From: Ignavibacteria bacterium UBA2360
Lineage (GTDB): Bacteria > Bacteroidota > Ignavibacteria > Tepidaquicellales > OLB5
Direction: 5' to 3'
Assembly (NCBI GenBank): GCA_002344125.1
Contig: DDTQ01000012.1
Coordinates: forward strand, 124,001-188,000
DNA: 64,000 nt
The position numbers and the translations under genes were made by a program. Shown piece after piece: positions 34,251 through 43,371 of this stretch. Below the pieces are notes generated by a model. It did no database searches. It was not told the DNA's origin and worked only from the letters and a program-made list of their open reading frames with translations. Position 1 is the first letter of the stretch. Each line of letters starts with the position of its first letter.

Positions 34251-34952
34251 TTAATAAGATAAGAAATTCCTGTTTCTTAATACATCAATAATTGAAGAGG
34301 TATAATACCAGCTTGCTCCTGCGGCTTCGCCTGAGATAACTTCATACCTTGAATAACCCGGACGTCTTTCGGCAGCCCTTATAGTATAGGCATTCCATCC
34401 CGCAGTAAAACTTACGTTATATACGTTAATGGTTGTATCATTGACATTAGTTATTGTATCTGACCCGGTAATAGAGAATGGTTTTGTGGAGTACAAGTAC
34501 GCGACCGCAAACGAGCCGGTAACTACGGAATCAGCGAAATTCTTCTTTTGAAGCATGCCGATCAATTCATTGGAAAATCCATAAACCCTTAATGAGCCAA
34601 TTTGAGCTATTCTTACCGTTGTATCACTTACCACAACTCCCGGCGGCAAATTAATTTCGTTTATTGAAGCGAGGAAGTTGGCAGGCGGTGTAGCAAGATC
34701 CATACTCAGCATTGCGCTGTTATCAACCGTATCTGTACCGGCAAAAAACGAATCAGCGGGAGTCCCTGCTGTTAATTTAGCTTTTACTATTACACTGCCT
34801 CCCGGATAATTTGTGATACTGCCGGTTAAAAAGGGAGTGGATCCGGGTGGATTAATAATTGTGTTATCATCATCACTGCAGCCATAAAATGATGAGAGGG
34901 ATAAACCGGATAAAATCAGGAGTATGGTAATAAGTTTTCGTGGATTTAACAT
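34251..34952 (-). CDS. Lipoprotein with DUF4397-like beta domain, function unknown
   Basis: 233 residues from the ATG at 34952, which follows AGAAAGG; a TTG at 34976 would add eight residues. The lipobox is SSFYGC, with the aspartate-rich SDDDN after it. The mature protein is beta-rich, threonine- and serine-rich, and includes a segment (GSLRVYGFSNELIGMLQ) and NVYNVSFTAGWNAYTIRAAE. Assignment to the DUF4397 group is only a resemblance. A second lipoprotein gene lies upstream on the same strand, with a terminator between them. Confidence 0.65.
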   Translation of the reverse strand: MLNPRKLITILLILSGLSLSSFYGCSDDDNTIINPPGSTPFLTGSITNYPGGSVIVKAKLTAGTPADSFFAGTDTVDNSAMLSMDLATPPANFLASINEINLPPGVVVSDTTVRIAQIGSLRVYGFSNELIGMLQKKNFADSVVTGSFAVAYLYSTKPFSITGSDTITNVNDTTINVYNVSFTAGWNAYTIRAAERRPGYSRYEVISGEAAGASWYYTSSIIDVLRNRNFLSY

Positions 34953-35054
34953 AAATGCCTTTCTGTTATTTTTCAATAGTTTTAACTTAAAAACATACCG
35001 GAAGGCACTGTGGTTCTCTTTGGTAACTATTTTGAATTGAATACTAATGCAGAT

Positions 35055-35090
35055 AAAAAAAACAGGTGTTTATTAAACACCTGTTTTTAT
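35055..35090. terminator. Bidirectional terminator between two lipoprotein genes
   Basis: AACAGGTGTTT and AAACACCTGTT form an 11-bp stem with a three-base loop, A-run before and T-run after. Confidence 0.9.
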
Positions 35091-35108
35091 TTATAACCCT
35101 CTGTAATT

Positions 35109-36422
35109 TTACTGGATCGTGAATGTTCTGACATCCACAGAACCGCCGCCGAGATTGCCCGAATAGTTAGTTACACTACCGTTTACAATTACCCTGCAGT
35201 TGAAGCTTTTGGCGAAGCCTGAAAAGTGCACAACATTTACCCTGTAGTTTCCGAGGGGTATAGTTGCTGTTGTGCTGAATATGTTTTCAATGGCATTGCC
35301 TGTTTGAGACTGCCAGTCTCTATCAAGAGAGAAATTTGCGCTTGAAGTATTGCTCCAGAAAATATGCAGATTATCCGGGCCGTACAAATGGAGGTCAAGA
35401 TCGGTGGCATTGGATGCAGTATTAAGCCATGTTAAAGTTGCCTGGAAAGTACCTGTGCCAACGGGCACGGTTGGCTGGGGCCAGTTTTCGGGTCTGCCTG
35501 CTACCCATGAGCCGCCTGCCGGCAGGCAAAAGGGAACATAAGTTACAGCGTCATAGGTTGACCAGCCAATAAATTCAAGAGGATCGGGAACAGTTACGGG
35601 CGCAGGAATGCTGTAAGTTTCGATCACCGGAGGATTTGCCTGGCAATTGCTTCTGGTTACCCAGAAACTGATGGAGCCCTGCGGTACAATTGCTTTTGTC
35701 TTTCCGATAGGGCAGCCTAGAAAAATCGGGTTCATATAAGCCTGACCAATTAAACCGCCGGAGTACTGGCTGAGTATGCTGGGTTTTTCAGGGGATACGC
35801 TCTGTACAGTCAGTATGTAATTCATGAACGGCTCAGGCGGGCAGTCATACATCGCGCCGCCCTGCCTGAAATCCGTGGCATTATCTGAGAAGTTTTGTTT
35901 TACAAGAACGTAATAGCCCAGTGATAGCTGATCAATTCCTACTTTCCTGTTCGCTGTATCAAGCGCTGATGTTGGCACCAACTTCCATTCCTGCGCAGCC
36001 TCAGAATATTTCAATACTGCAAGATCCTGCGGCGTGTTTTGTGATGCCGCGGGGAAAAATAACTGCACCGGTGAATTCAGGTTGAAAGATTCAGGCCCGG
36101 CTTTAAGATACTTGCTTATTACTGTGAATCCCGAAGGAACAGAGGGTATTCCGCTTTCTGTGGTTGAAGATGTATTAAGCGAAAATGCGACAGTTCCTGC
36201 AGTGCCGTTACTGTTTCGCGGCACGTCTCCCGCATGGACTTCCAGCCTGAAGCCATCAAACTCAATATTCTGCCGCTGATCAGATGTAACGCTTTGCGTT
36301 GTGCCGCTTCCGCCATTGGGATCATTTGGTGTAATGGTGTTATCGCTGCTATCTGAGCAGCTGCTGATGAATACGCACAGCGTTATTGAAAATAAAATTG
36401 AAAATTTATACACAGTCTTCAA
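35109..36422 (-). CDS. Large lipoprotein with C-terminal beta-sandwich
   Basis: 437 residues if translation starts at the TTG (36420-36422), which has GGAGG seven bases upstream; an ATG at 36458 in the same frame lacks a ribosome site and adds 12 residues. Lipobox FISSC is followed by a Ser/Asp/Asn-rich linker. The first half contains a ZU5-like or GAIN-like beta region (AFSLNTSSTTESGIPSVPSG, SLGYYVLVKQN). The last 130 residues resemble a DUF2135/YfaP-type beta-sandwich: TWLNTASNATDLDLHLYGPD, IPLGNYRVNVVHFSG. It should sit on the outer membrane, possibly facing outward. No enzymatic motif. Confidence 0.7.
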   Translation of the reverse strand: MKTVYKFSILFSITLCVFISSCSDSSDNTITPNDPNGGSGTTQSVTSDQRQNIEFDGFRLEVHAGDVPRNSNGTAGTVAFSLNTSSTTESGIPSVPSGFTVISKYLKAGPESFNLNSPVQLFFPAASQNTPQDLAVLKYSEAAQEWKLVPTSALDTANRKVGIDQLSLGYYVLVKQNFSDNATDFRQGGAMYDCPPEPFMNYILTVQSVSPEKPSILSQYSGGLIGQAYMNPIFLGCPIGKTKAIVPQGSISFWVTRSNCQANPPVIETYSIPAPVTVPDPLEFIGWSTYDAVTYVPFCLPAGGSWVAGRPENWPQPTVPVGTGTFQATLTWLNTASNATDLDLHLYGPDNLHIFWSNTSSANFSLDRDWQSQTGNAIENIFSTTATIPLGNYRVNVVHFSGFAKSFNCRVIVNGSVTNYSGNLGGGSVDVRTFTIQ

Positions 36423-36643
36423 AAGAACGCCTCCTGATTTATTGTTTTTAAGTTTCATTAATAGAAATATAAATTTCAGATAAATTGCTTAAAAATTCTA
36501 ACGGGTTCAAAGAGAAATTTTTGAAATTGTCCCAAAGCAGACACTAATGAAACTGTTAATTATATGCGAAAAGCGAAGAAAATTGGAGAAATTGTTGGGG
36601 TTTTGTCCCAATTACAAAACAGGCTGTAGAGTTATTGCACAAA

Positions 36644-36669
36644 AAAAGACGGCTTTTTTGCCGTCTTTT
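36644..36669. terminator. Terminator of the DUF1543 gene
   Basis: AAAAGACGGC and GCCGTCTTTT form a 10-bp stem with a six-T loop. It lies 52-77 bases past the stop of the minus-strand gene at 36721-37287. Flanking A-run and T-run. Confidence 0.85.
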
Positions 36670-36720
36670 AGAACATACTTAATTGCAGTTAAGGTAATAT
36701 ATTTTTTTTTGTTAAAGTAG

Positions 36721-37287
36721 TTACATCTTCTTCAGGTCAGTGAACTGGTAGCCAAGTTTCAGAATATTTTCTTTTTTAGCACCGGATGGAATGAGTTCTA
36801 TTATATATCCGTGGATATTATCCTGCACATTTATTACATCGTCAACATCAAAAGCTGAAATTACGTGTTTATCATCAAGATGCGAGCGTGTTGCTTCGGT
36901 GAGTGACTGCCCTTCGGAAAAATCGGGGTCACGTTTCAGCTTTTCGTTAATGCTGTCGGCAGAGTCTTTCAAAACGAAGGGCATTAATTTATGGAATTCC
37001 GTGAAATGTCCCTCTTTGTAATAACCGATATTGCCTATCACCAGCATTGGAAATTCTTTAGAAGCATTTTCCGGCGCAGCGCCAACTTTGATATTGATAT
37101 CATAACCATCAACATGATTTAAGACCATGTAAGCATCTAAATGAGTAGCAGCCGGCCATGACTTTTTCATTTGTGTTTTGAGTGATTCAATTGTTGTGCC
37201 AACACCAATAAAGAGGTTATGCGATTCCAGCAGGTCGCCTTTGTTGTATCCGCCGAGTAAAACTATGAATAATTGTAGTTTTTCCAT
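36721..37287 (-). CDS. DUF1543 domain protein
   Basis: 188 residues, soluble, no signal. Two related halves start FIVLLGGYNKGDLLESHNLF and FPMLVIGNIGYYKEGHFTEF, the duplicated pattern typical of DUF1543. The biochemical role is unknown. It follows the tRNA-Glu terminator and has its own downstream terminator, so it is a single-gene unit. Confidence 0.85.
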   Translation of the reverse strand: MEKLQLFIVLLGGYNKGDLLESHNLFIGVGTTIESLKTQMKKSWPAATHLDAYMVLNHVDGYDINIKVGAAPENASKEFPMLVIGNIGYYKEGHFTEFHKLMPFVLKDSADSINEKLKRDPDFSEGQSLTEATRSHLDDKHVISAFDVDDVINVQDNIHGYIIELIPSGAKKENILKLGYQFTDLKKM

Positions 37288-37301
37288 ATAAAATTAGTTA
37301 T

Positions 37302-37337
37302 AAAAAAGCCTCAAAACTGTTAGATTTTGAGGCTTTT
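37302..37337 (-). terminator. Terminator downstream of tRNA-Glu
   Basis: On the minus strand AAAAGCCTCAAAA and TTTTGAGGCTTTTTTA form a long stem with an eight-base loop and T-run. It begins three bases after the tRNA 3' end. Confidence 0.85.
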
Positions 37338-37339
37338 CG

Positions 37340-37411
37340 CGCTCCCAACGGGATTCGAACCCGTGTTTCCACTGTGAAAGAGTGATGACCTAACCCCTAG
37401 TCGATGGGAGC
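37340..37411 (-). tRNA. tRNA-Glu (anticodon TTC)
   Basis: 72 bases. Acceptor GCTCCCA pairs with TGGGAGC, discriminator G. D-arm GACTAGGGGTTAGGTC. Anticodon stem TCACT/AGTGG around loop CTTTCAC gives anticodon TTC. T-arm ACGGG-TTCGAAT-CCCGT. CCA is not encoded. It is followed at once by a terminator, so it seems to be a single tRNA unit. Confidence 0.95.
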
Positions 37412-37471
37412 GATTTTTCAACAGAATTACAAAAATAAGTAAAATTTTAGATAGTTAAAAGGGGGAAATAA

Positions 37472-37542
37472 TGTCAAAAGTGAAACCTTCTCTAACTACG
37501 TGATATAAGACAGGTGTCAAACGTGAAATGTCAAACGTGAAA
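37472..37542. repeat. 14-bp direct repeats TGTCAAACGTGAAA
   Basis: Perfect tandem copies at 37515-37528 and 37529-37542 and a one-mismatch copy at 37472-37485. It lies between the HIT gene stop and tRNA-Glu. This simple-sequence style (TCAAACGTGAAA) is a common dispersed short repeat. Confidence 0.5.
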
Positions 37543-37557
37543 TGATCGAGATTAAGG

Positions 37558-38061
37558 TTAAACAAGTGCTTTAATCACAACTTTCAGCTTCTCATATGTC
37601 TTACCCATTTCCTCTGAAATGACCTTAACATCATTCAAAACAGGCATAAAATTGGTATCGCCGTTCCAGCGGGGGACAATGTGGAAATGGATATGATCTT
37701 CAATGCCCGCGCCTGCAACTCTGCCCAGATTAGCACCGATATTAAAACCATGAGGCTTCATTACCTCTGTGAGTGCTTTTGTTCCAAGATCTAGCAGAGA
37801 AAACATTTCAAGCCGGGTTTCTTCATCCAGCTCAGAAAGTTCTTTCGCTTCTTTGTTGGGTACGATCATCAAATGTCCGCTGTTGTATGGGTATAAGTTC
37901 ATTATGATAAAAGCATGCTTGCCGCGGTAAAGCAGATAATTTTTTTTGTCATCGTTTTCATTCAGAATACGGGTGAATAAAGAACCGGGAAGAGTTTCCT
38001 TGGGTTCTTCTTTAAATGTATCGATGTATTGTGAGCGCCACGGTGACCAGAGTTTTTCCAT
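37558..38061 (-). CDS. HIT-family hydrolase
   Basis: 167 residues. The histidine triad motif is HIHFHIVPRW at about 124-133, preceded by NIGANLGRVAGAGIEDH. The N-terminus MEKLWSPWRSQYIDTF and LYPYNSGHLMIVP place it with the Ap4A-phosphorylase-like bacterial HIT branch. It splits nucleotide-phosphate bonds in Ap4A, AMP-lysine or similar compounds. It lies 240 bases from the EF-G-2 stop on the same strand, with a terminator between. Confidence 0.9.
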   Translation of the reverse strand: MEKLWSPWRSQYIDTFKEEPKETLPGSLFTRILNENDDKKNYLLYRGKHAFIIMNLYPYNSGHLMIVPNKEAKELSELDEETRLEMFSLLDLGTKALTEVMKPHGFNIGANLGRVAGAGIEDHIHFHIVPRWNGDTNFMPVLNDVKVISEEMGKTYEKLKVVIKALV

Positions 38062-38211
38062 ATACCAAAAATACTTGATTTAGAATTTAAATGCCTTATA
38101 TAAAAAAATAGATACTTCCAAAAGAGGTAGTTGAGCTGCAATATTAAAGCTTCTGTTAGAAAATTTGTATAAAAAGCGGCAGGCAAGCCAGCCGCCTGCA
38201 TTTTTTATAAA

Positions 38212-38241
38212 TAAAAAACCCTGAACTTAGAAGTTCAGGGT
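38212..38241 (-). terminator. Terminator after EF-G-2
   Basis: ACCCTGAACTT and AAGTTCAGGGT form an 11-bp stem with a T-run on the minus strand. Just beyond (38176-38200) lies a GCGGCAGGC/GCCGCCTGC palindrome of dispersed type. Confidence 0.88.
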
Positions 38242-38289
38242 GAAATTGGTTAATAAATCCTGATATGAAATCAGGGAATAATATTTTGT

Positions 38290-40386
38290 TTAATGCGCAG
38301 CTTCTTGTTCCTTTTGGGCTTCGGCTACTATTTTTGTTTCAATTTCCTTAGGTACTTCTTCGTAGTGAGAGAAGCGGCGTTTGAATATTCCGCGGCCCTG
38401 TGTTATTGAACGAAGTTTTGTCGCGTAATCGTGAATTTCCGCCAACGGCACAGTTGCTTTAATAATCTGCATTTTACCATTGGTATCCATACCTGATATT
38501 TTTCCCCTGCGTGAGGAAATATCACCCATAACATCACCCATAAATACCTCGGGGACAGTTACTTCGATTTCATAAATCGGCTCAAGCAAAACAGGTTTTG
38601 CTTCCATGAATCCTTTTTTAAATGCCTGCGCGCCCGCAATTTTGAAAGCCATCTCTGATGAGTCAACATCATGATATGAGCCGAAGTGTACGGTTACTTT
38701 AACATCAACAACAGGGTAGTGCGCTACGGGTCCTTTAACAAGTGCTTCGACCACACCTTTTTCAACTGCGGGAATGAATTTTGTTGGGATAGCACCTCCG
38801 ACAACTTCGTTGGCAAATTCAAATCCTGCGCCGCGTTTTTGCGGTTCCACTCTTAAATGTACGTGACCGTATTGACCGTGACCGCCTGATTGTTTCTTGT
38901 GCTTGTATTCAACATCTTCAACTTTACCTTTGATAGTTTCTCTGAATGGTATTTTAGGCTGCACAATATTTACTTCAACGCCGTATTTTTCTTTCAGCCT
39001 GGCAATGATAATTGCCAGATGAAGTTCGCCCTGTCCTGAAATAATTGTTTGTCCCAGCTCAGGATCAAAATGGAAGAGGAATGTCGGGTCTTCTTCGTGA
39101 AGATGTGAAAGCCCTGAGGCTATTTTATCTTCATCACCCTTTTGCTTTGATTTGAGCGCCTGCTCAATCAATGCTTCAGGGAAGATGATAGGGTCTATCA
39201 TAACATTGAGACCTTTACCTGTAAGCGTATTGTTAACGTGAGTATCTTTTAGTTTAACAACAGCGCCAATATCTCCTGTAACTGCAGAAGCCATATCTTT
39301 CCTGTTCTTACCGTTCATCTGAAAGATCTGTGTAAGGCGTTCTACTTTGTTCCTGTTCTGATTGGTCAAATCCATACCGGCAGTTACACTGCCTGAGAGT
39401 ACTCTGAAGAATGACATTTCACCAACATGCGGTTCGCTCAATGTTTTGAACACAAATATAGCGGGTGCGCCGTCAGGATCAGGCGCGACTTCAACATATT
39501 CATCGGAACCGGTTGTTTTTGCCATAAATGGGGCAGCATCAAGGGGACTTGGACAATATTTGCATATAAATTCGGTGAGTGATCTGACGCCGATTCCGGG
39601 TAAACCCGCGGTGCACAGTACCGGCAGAATTTTTTTAGCTTTAATTTCCCTGGAAAGGCCTTCAATGAGTTCTTCTTCTGTGAGAGTGCCGCCTTCATCA
39701 AAGAAGCGGCTCATCATTTCTTCATCTTCTTCGGCTACTATTTCAATCAGCTCCTGGTGCAGCGCATTTGCTTTTTCTTTAAGGGCATCGGGTATATCAT
39801 GCTCTGTGTAACCGCCTTTTCCATCGGAGTTGAACTTGAGAAGTTTCATTTTAAGTACATCAACAATGCTATCGAAGCCGAAGCCCTGGTTAACTGGGAA
39901 CTGCAGTTCTGCCACGTGGCTGCCGTAATTTTCTTTAAGCTGCGCCATGGCTGAGTCGAAATCTGATTTTTCGTTATCGAGCTTGTTAACTACGAAACAG
40001 ATCTCAATTCCGTATTCTTTCGCGTAGTTAACGGCAATTTCTGTTCCAACTTCAACGCCTTCAGATGCGTTGACAGTAATGAGGGCAGTATCCATTATGC
40101 GCATGGAAGATTTTACCGAGCCGGTAAAATCAGTGTAGCCCGGAGTATCTATTATGTTGAGTTTGTAATCTTCCCATGTGGTATTTAAAACGGAAGAGTT
40201 GATTGAGATCTTTCTTGAGATCTCGTCTTTGCTGTAATCAGAGGCAGTTGATCCTTCTTCAATCTTTCCGAGCCTGTTCAGCGTGCCGCTTGTGTACAGA
40301 ATTGATTCAGCCAGTAATGTCTTTCCGGAACCGCCGTGACCGGCTATTACGACGTTCCGAATTTTTTCCGGTGTAATGTTTCCCAA
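38290..40386 (-). CDS. fusA: Elongation factor G-like protein (EF-G-2)
   Basis: 698 residues with the full five-domain EF-G layout. The P-loop is GHGGSGKT (16-23) instead of GHIDAGKT, switch I reads RKISINSSV rather than RGITI, and the switch II motif is DTPGYTDF where canonical EF-G has DTPGHVDF. So the catalytic His is replaced by Tyr. NKLD and the domain IV region (KIPFRETIKGKVEDVEYKHK) are intact. This set of changes is that of EF-G-2 as in Thermus thermophilus, which is reported to lack ribosome-stimulated GTPase activity. It is probably a paralogue beside the main fusA, which is not in this window. The first ATG gives a good start. Confidence 0.88.
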   Translation of the reverse strand: MGNITPEKIRNVVIAGHGGSGKTLLAESILYTSGTLNRLGKIEEGSTASDYSKDEISRKISINSSVLNTTWEDYKLNIIDTPGYTDFTGSVKSSMRIMDTALITVNASEGVEVGTEIAVNYAKEYGIEICFVVNKLDNEKSDFDSAMAQLKENYGSHVAELQFPVNQGFGFDSIVDVLKMKLLKFNSDGKGGYTEHDIPDALKEKANALHQELIEIVAEEDEEMMSRFFDEGGTLTEEELIEGLSREIKAKKILPVLCTAGLPGIGVRSLTEFICKYCPSPLDAAPFMAKTTGSDEYVEVAPDPDGAPAIFVFKTLSEPHVGEMSFFRVLSGSVTAGMDLTNQNRNKVERLTQIFQMNGKNRKDMASAVTGDIGAVVKLKDTHVNNTLTGKGLNVMIDPIIFPEALIEQALKSKQKGDEDKIASGLSHLHEEDPTFLFHFDPELGQTIISGQGELHLAIIIARLKEKYGVEVNIVQPKIPFRETIKGKVEDVEYKHKKQSGGHGQYGHVHLRVEPQKRGAGFEFANEVVGGAIPTKFIPAVEKGVVEALVKGPVAHYPVVDVKVTVHFGSYHDVDSSEMAFKIAGAQAFKKGFMEAKPVLLEPIYEIEVTVPEVFMGDVMGDISSRRGKISGMDTNGKMQIIKATVPLAEIHDYATKLRSITQGRGIFKRRFSHYEEVPKEIETKIVAEAQKEQEAAH

Positions 40387-40515
40387 AATATTCAGCCCCT
40401 TCTAATTAATAGTGTGTATATATACTGTAAAAAGGCTCTGCAGTATATAATAATATTGTATACTGTTTCAAATAATGCGGTAATATCAAACTAAATGTAA
40501 GTTCAGCGGTAAAAG

Positions 40516-40995
40516 CTAAAACAGGTCTTCATCAGATTCATATGAATGGATCTTTTTGCGTGAAGTAGTCCCGTTCTTTGAGCCGGAAATTACATTTAAA
40601 AATGATCTTATACCTTTAGATACTGCATTAACCATATTGAGAGCGTCAAAAACATTGGTCTCAACCTCTTTCTGAACCTTTTGCTCAAATTCAACAATAG
40701 AATCGGTTGTATCTTTAACAGTATCAACAATTCCGTTAATTTTGGCTGACTGAATTTTGAGGTTTGAAGATATCTCTTTGATATCGTTTGTTATGAGAAG
40801 AGAGTTTTCAATTAAAGGTTCGGTTTTTGTGGTAATGTGATCTACTTTACTTTCGATATTATCAATTGTGCTGTTGATATTATCGATAGCGCTGACAATA
40901 CGTTTTAATGCCCTTATGAGGTATATTACCAGCGCTATCAATGCAACATACAGCGCAATTACGGCAATGCCAGAGATGAATTCTAATTCCTGCAT
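40516..40995 (-). CDS. DUF948 membrane-anchored coiled-coil protein
   Basis: 159 residues. One membrane segment (about 6-28) is followed by a long heptad region (IDNINSTIDNIESKVDHITT, LLITNDIKEISSNLKIQ). This is DUF948 (YtxG-like), usually encoded next to YtxH proteins, as here. General-stress or envelope association has been suggested in Firmicutes; the role is not known. The YtxH-like gene lies 36 bases upstream on the same strand. Confidence 0.82.
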   Translation of the reverse strand: MQELEFISGIAVIALYVALIALVIYLIRALKRIVSAIDNINSTIDNIESKVDHITTKTEPLIENSLLITNDIKEISSNLKIQSAKINGIVDTVKDTTDSIVEFEQKVQKEVETNVFDALNMVNAVSKGIRSFLNVISGSKNGTTSRKKIHSYESDEDLF

Positions 40996-41031
40996 TTAAC
41001 TGCCTTCTAAATTTATAAATGCGCTAAGTTT

Positions 41032-41451
41032 TTATATCTTGTTGCGTTCTTCTTTGTATGCATCAACACCGGCTTTAATAGCATCTTTAACCTTAGCTGA
41101 CTCATCAGCAATTTTGGTTTTTGCTGTTTCGTAGGAAGTTGATGTTTTTTCCTTGGCAACATTCAGGATGTTGTTCGCGTCATCAAGCAGGTTTCCGGCT
41201 TTTTTCTTCGCGTCAGAGATAAGTTCTTCAGAACGTTTTTTTCCTTCGTTGATAATATCCTGCGCTTTGTGTTTGGCGATATCAAGATATTCTTCCGCAT
41301 CGTCTAACATTTCATCTTTTTTGTTCCTGATATCCTGGCGAAGTTCTTTACCGCTTTTTGGCGCGTATAACAGAGCCAAAACGCCGCCAACAATTCCGCC
41401 GGCTAAGAATCCAAGGAACAGACCTTTTGCTACGCCTCTTTCTTCTGACAT
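41032..41451 (-). CDS. YtxH-like membrane protein
   Basis: 139 residues from the ATG at 41451, chosen for GGAGG seven bases upstream; a frame open to 41484 adds 11 unlikely residues. A glycine-rich membrane segment (GLFLGFLAGGIVGGVLALLY) followed by APKSGKELRQDI is the YtxH signature. The rest is a long alternating-charge helix with repeats of about 11 residues, LEA-like. It forms a pair with the DUF948 gene downstream. Confidence 0.85.
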   Translation of the reverse strand: MSEERGVAKGLFLGFLAGGIVGGVLALLYAPKSGKELRQDIRNKKDEMLDDAEEYLDIAKHKAQDIINEGKKRSEELISDAKKKAGNLLDDANNILNVAKEKTSTSYETAKTKIADESAKVKDAIKAGVDAYKEERNKI

Positions 41452-42011
41452 AGTGTAATCCTCCAATTTAATTTTTTTACCCATTTTTTGGGGCTTAAGT
41501 TTTATGATTTTAATAGATGAAAAATAGCAAAATACCCCTCTATTTTCAATGTAATTTAAAATAACTAATTATATCCAAAATAGTTAAAAAAACAGCAAAT
41601 TGATAAAGCGGGTTTGGGAATCTGTTACATAAGGTGTTTGAGTGTGAATACAGAGATAATACCGCCAAATGCCGGAATGAGAAACCGGAATTCAACGGAT
41701 TGAATAAATTGTCAATGCTAATTGACACTTTCGACAAATAAGGGGAAGACACTCAAATAGCGGGCATAGAAAGTACTTTGATTTTTAATTGTTTAGAATG
41801 CCGGCACATGAAAATTTTATGGCACGGAATTTGAAATACTAATATATTATCAAATACATCTTATTGAATCAACATTTAAACGAAGTATGAGCATCACATA
41901 GAAAGAGACAGAACATAAGGAAGCAGGTTGAATCACAGGAAGAGTATATAAACATTTTGACTATAAGTCAATAATTCTAAAAACCAAATAATAAAAAAGG
42001 AGAATTGAAAA
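41452..42011. other. 560-base gene-free region
   Basis: AT-rich, no frame longer than 20 codons that looks coding. It holds an inverted repeat TGTCAAT-GCTA-ATTGACA at 41710-41727 and CCGG-rich short pieces (41670-41700). The last 20 bases (AAAAAAGGAGAATTG) supply a strong ribosome site for the next small gene. Both flanking genes are transcribed away from it, so two promoters are expected here. Confidence 0.6.
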
Positions 42012-42239
42012 ATGGCACAGCAAAATAATCCCGAAAGAAGAGACAAAGATATACCAACGATCGATCAGGAAAACCAAAGAAAAGAAAGAGATGATATGCA
42101 GCAGCAGCAGCAGCAGAGAAGGCCTGAAAAAGATGTAGCTAATGACCAGACCGGAAAAAGAGAAAAGGGCGAAGACAGATGGAAAGATTCTGAAAGAAAT
42201 GAGCAGACCGCAATTGATGAAGAAGACGAAGTTGTATAG
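42012..42239 (+). CDS. Small highly charged Gln-rich protein, function unknown
   Basis: 75 residues, extremely hydrophilic: about half Asp, Glu, Lys or Arg, and a QQQQQQ run at 31-36. No hydrophobic core, signal or membrane segment, so it is likely disordered. An ideal AAGGAG ribosome site nine bases upstream and a terminator right after the stop support a real gene. It resembles small stress-related hydrophilic proteins only in composition. Confidence 0.6.
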   Translation: MAQQNNPERRDKDIPTIDQENQRKERDDMQQQQQQRRPEKDVANDQTGKREKGEDRWKDSERNEQTAIDEEDEVV

Positions 42240-42255
42240 TACGATGTTATCCAAT

Positions 42256-42289
42256 AAAAAGGGGCAGCTAAAATATAGCTGCCCTTTTT
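42256..42289. terminator. Bidirectional terminator
   Basis: GGGCAGCTA and TAGCTGCCC with A-run and T-run flanks. It serves the small charged-protein gene and, on the minus strand, prs. Confidence 0.9.
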
Positions 42290-42304
42290 GGTTTAGTTAT
42301 GTTC

Positions 42305-43243
42305 TTACTCTACTTTAAACAGTGCGCTGATGGATTGATTCTCGTTATTCCTTAATATCGCGTGTGCGAAAAGACGTGAAACGTCGAGAATTTCTATTTT
42401 TTTGGATTTAACATTCAGCGGAACTGTATTTGCTATTACAAGCTTTTTGAGGCTTGAATTTTCTATCCTGTTAATTGCCTGCCCTGAAAGAATGGGATGA
42501 GTAGCAGCACCGTAGATATCTTTGGCGCCGTGCTTCTTTAAGGCATCAACTGCGGCTACAAATGTGTTTGCAGTATCAATCAGGTCATCAACTATCAGAA
42601 CATTTTTCCCTTCAACATCGCCGATAATATTCATAACCTCGGCAACGTTAGGTTTGGGTCTTCGTTTATCAATAAGTATAAGCTCAGCCCCTAAATTTTT
42701 AGCGTAAGCGCGCGCGCGTTTTGAGCCGCCAACATCCGGGGCGGCAACCGCAAGGTTGCGCAGCTTCAATTTCTTGAAATATTTAAGCAGCAGCACTGAG
42801 CAGTATAAATGGTCAACGGGGATATCGAAAAATCCCTGAAGCTGCGGCGCATGCAGATCCATAGTAATAATACGGTCAACCCCCGCTTCTGTGAGCAGGT
42901 TGGCAATAAGCTTTGCGGTTATTGATACACGCGGCATATCTTTTCTATCCTGCCTTGCATAGCCAAAGTAGGGGATAACGGCTGTTATCCTTCTTGCTGA
43001 GGCGCGAACAGCGGCATCTATCATGATGAGAAGCTCCATCAGGTTATCAGAAGGAGGGTTGGTGGATTGTACAATGTAAACATCTTTGCCGCGGATGTTA
43101 TCGTTATACTTTACCCATATCTCGCCATCTGAAAAATTCACGATGCGGCATTTGCCCAGCGGCAGGTCTAAATAATCACATATATGTTTTACTAAGTAGT
43201 TAGAGTTTCTTCCTGAAAAAATCTGTATCTCAGATCTTGCCAT
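42305..43243 (-). CDS. prs: Ribose-phosphate pyrophosphokinase
   Basis: 312 residues. It makes PRPP from ribose 5-phosphate and ATP for purine, pyrimidine, His and Trp synthesis. Visible: FSDGEIWVKYNDNIRGKDVY near 37-56, ARQDRK at 96-101, metal-binding His131 in DLHAPQLQGFFDIPVDH, and the PRPP loop VLIVDDLIDTANT at about 215-227. Length matches class I Prs. It is a single gene with a shared terminator downstream. Confidence 0.96.
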   Translation of the reverse strand: MARSEIQIFSGRNSNYLVKHICDYLDLPLGKCRIVNFSDGEIWVKYNDNIRGKDVYIVQSTNPPSDNLMELLIMIDAAVRASARRITAVIPYFGYARQDRKDMPRVSITAKLIANLLTEAGVDRIITMDLHAPQLQGFFDIPVDHLYCSVLLLKYFKKLKLRNLAVAAPDVGGSKRARAYAKNLGAELILIDKRRPKPNVAEVMNIIGDVEGKNVLIVDDLIDTANTFVAAVDALKKHGAKDIYGAATHPILSGQAINRIENSSLKKLVIANTVPLNVKSKKIEILDVSRLFAHAILRNNENQSISALFKVE

Positions 43244-43371
43244 TCTAGTATTAGTGCTTTCGGATTGTTTAGTGGAATACGCAAATTTATCAAATTATAT
43301 CCGTATAAGCAATTAGAAAGTATTTACACAATTCCCGGAAATTGAAGCAGTTGAAGGGCCTTAATTTATGG

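Noticed and set aside
38290..40386. Tetracycline-resistance ribosomal protection protein
   Set aside because: It has an EF-G domain order but the P-loop and switch motifs fit EF-G-2, not TetM/TetO.
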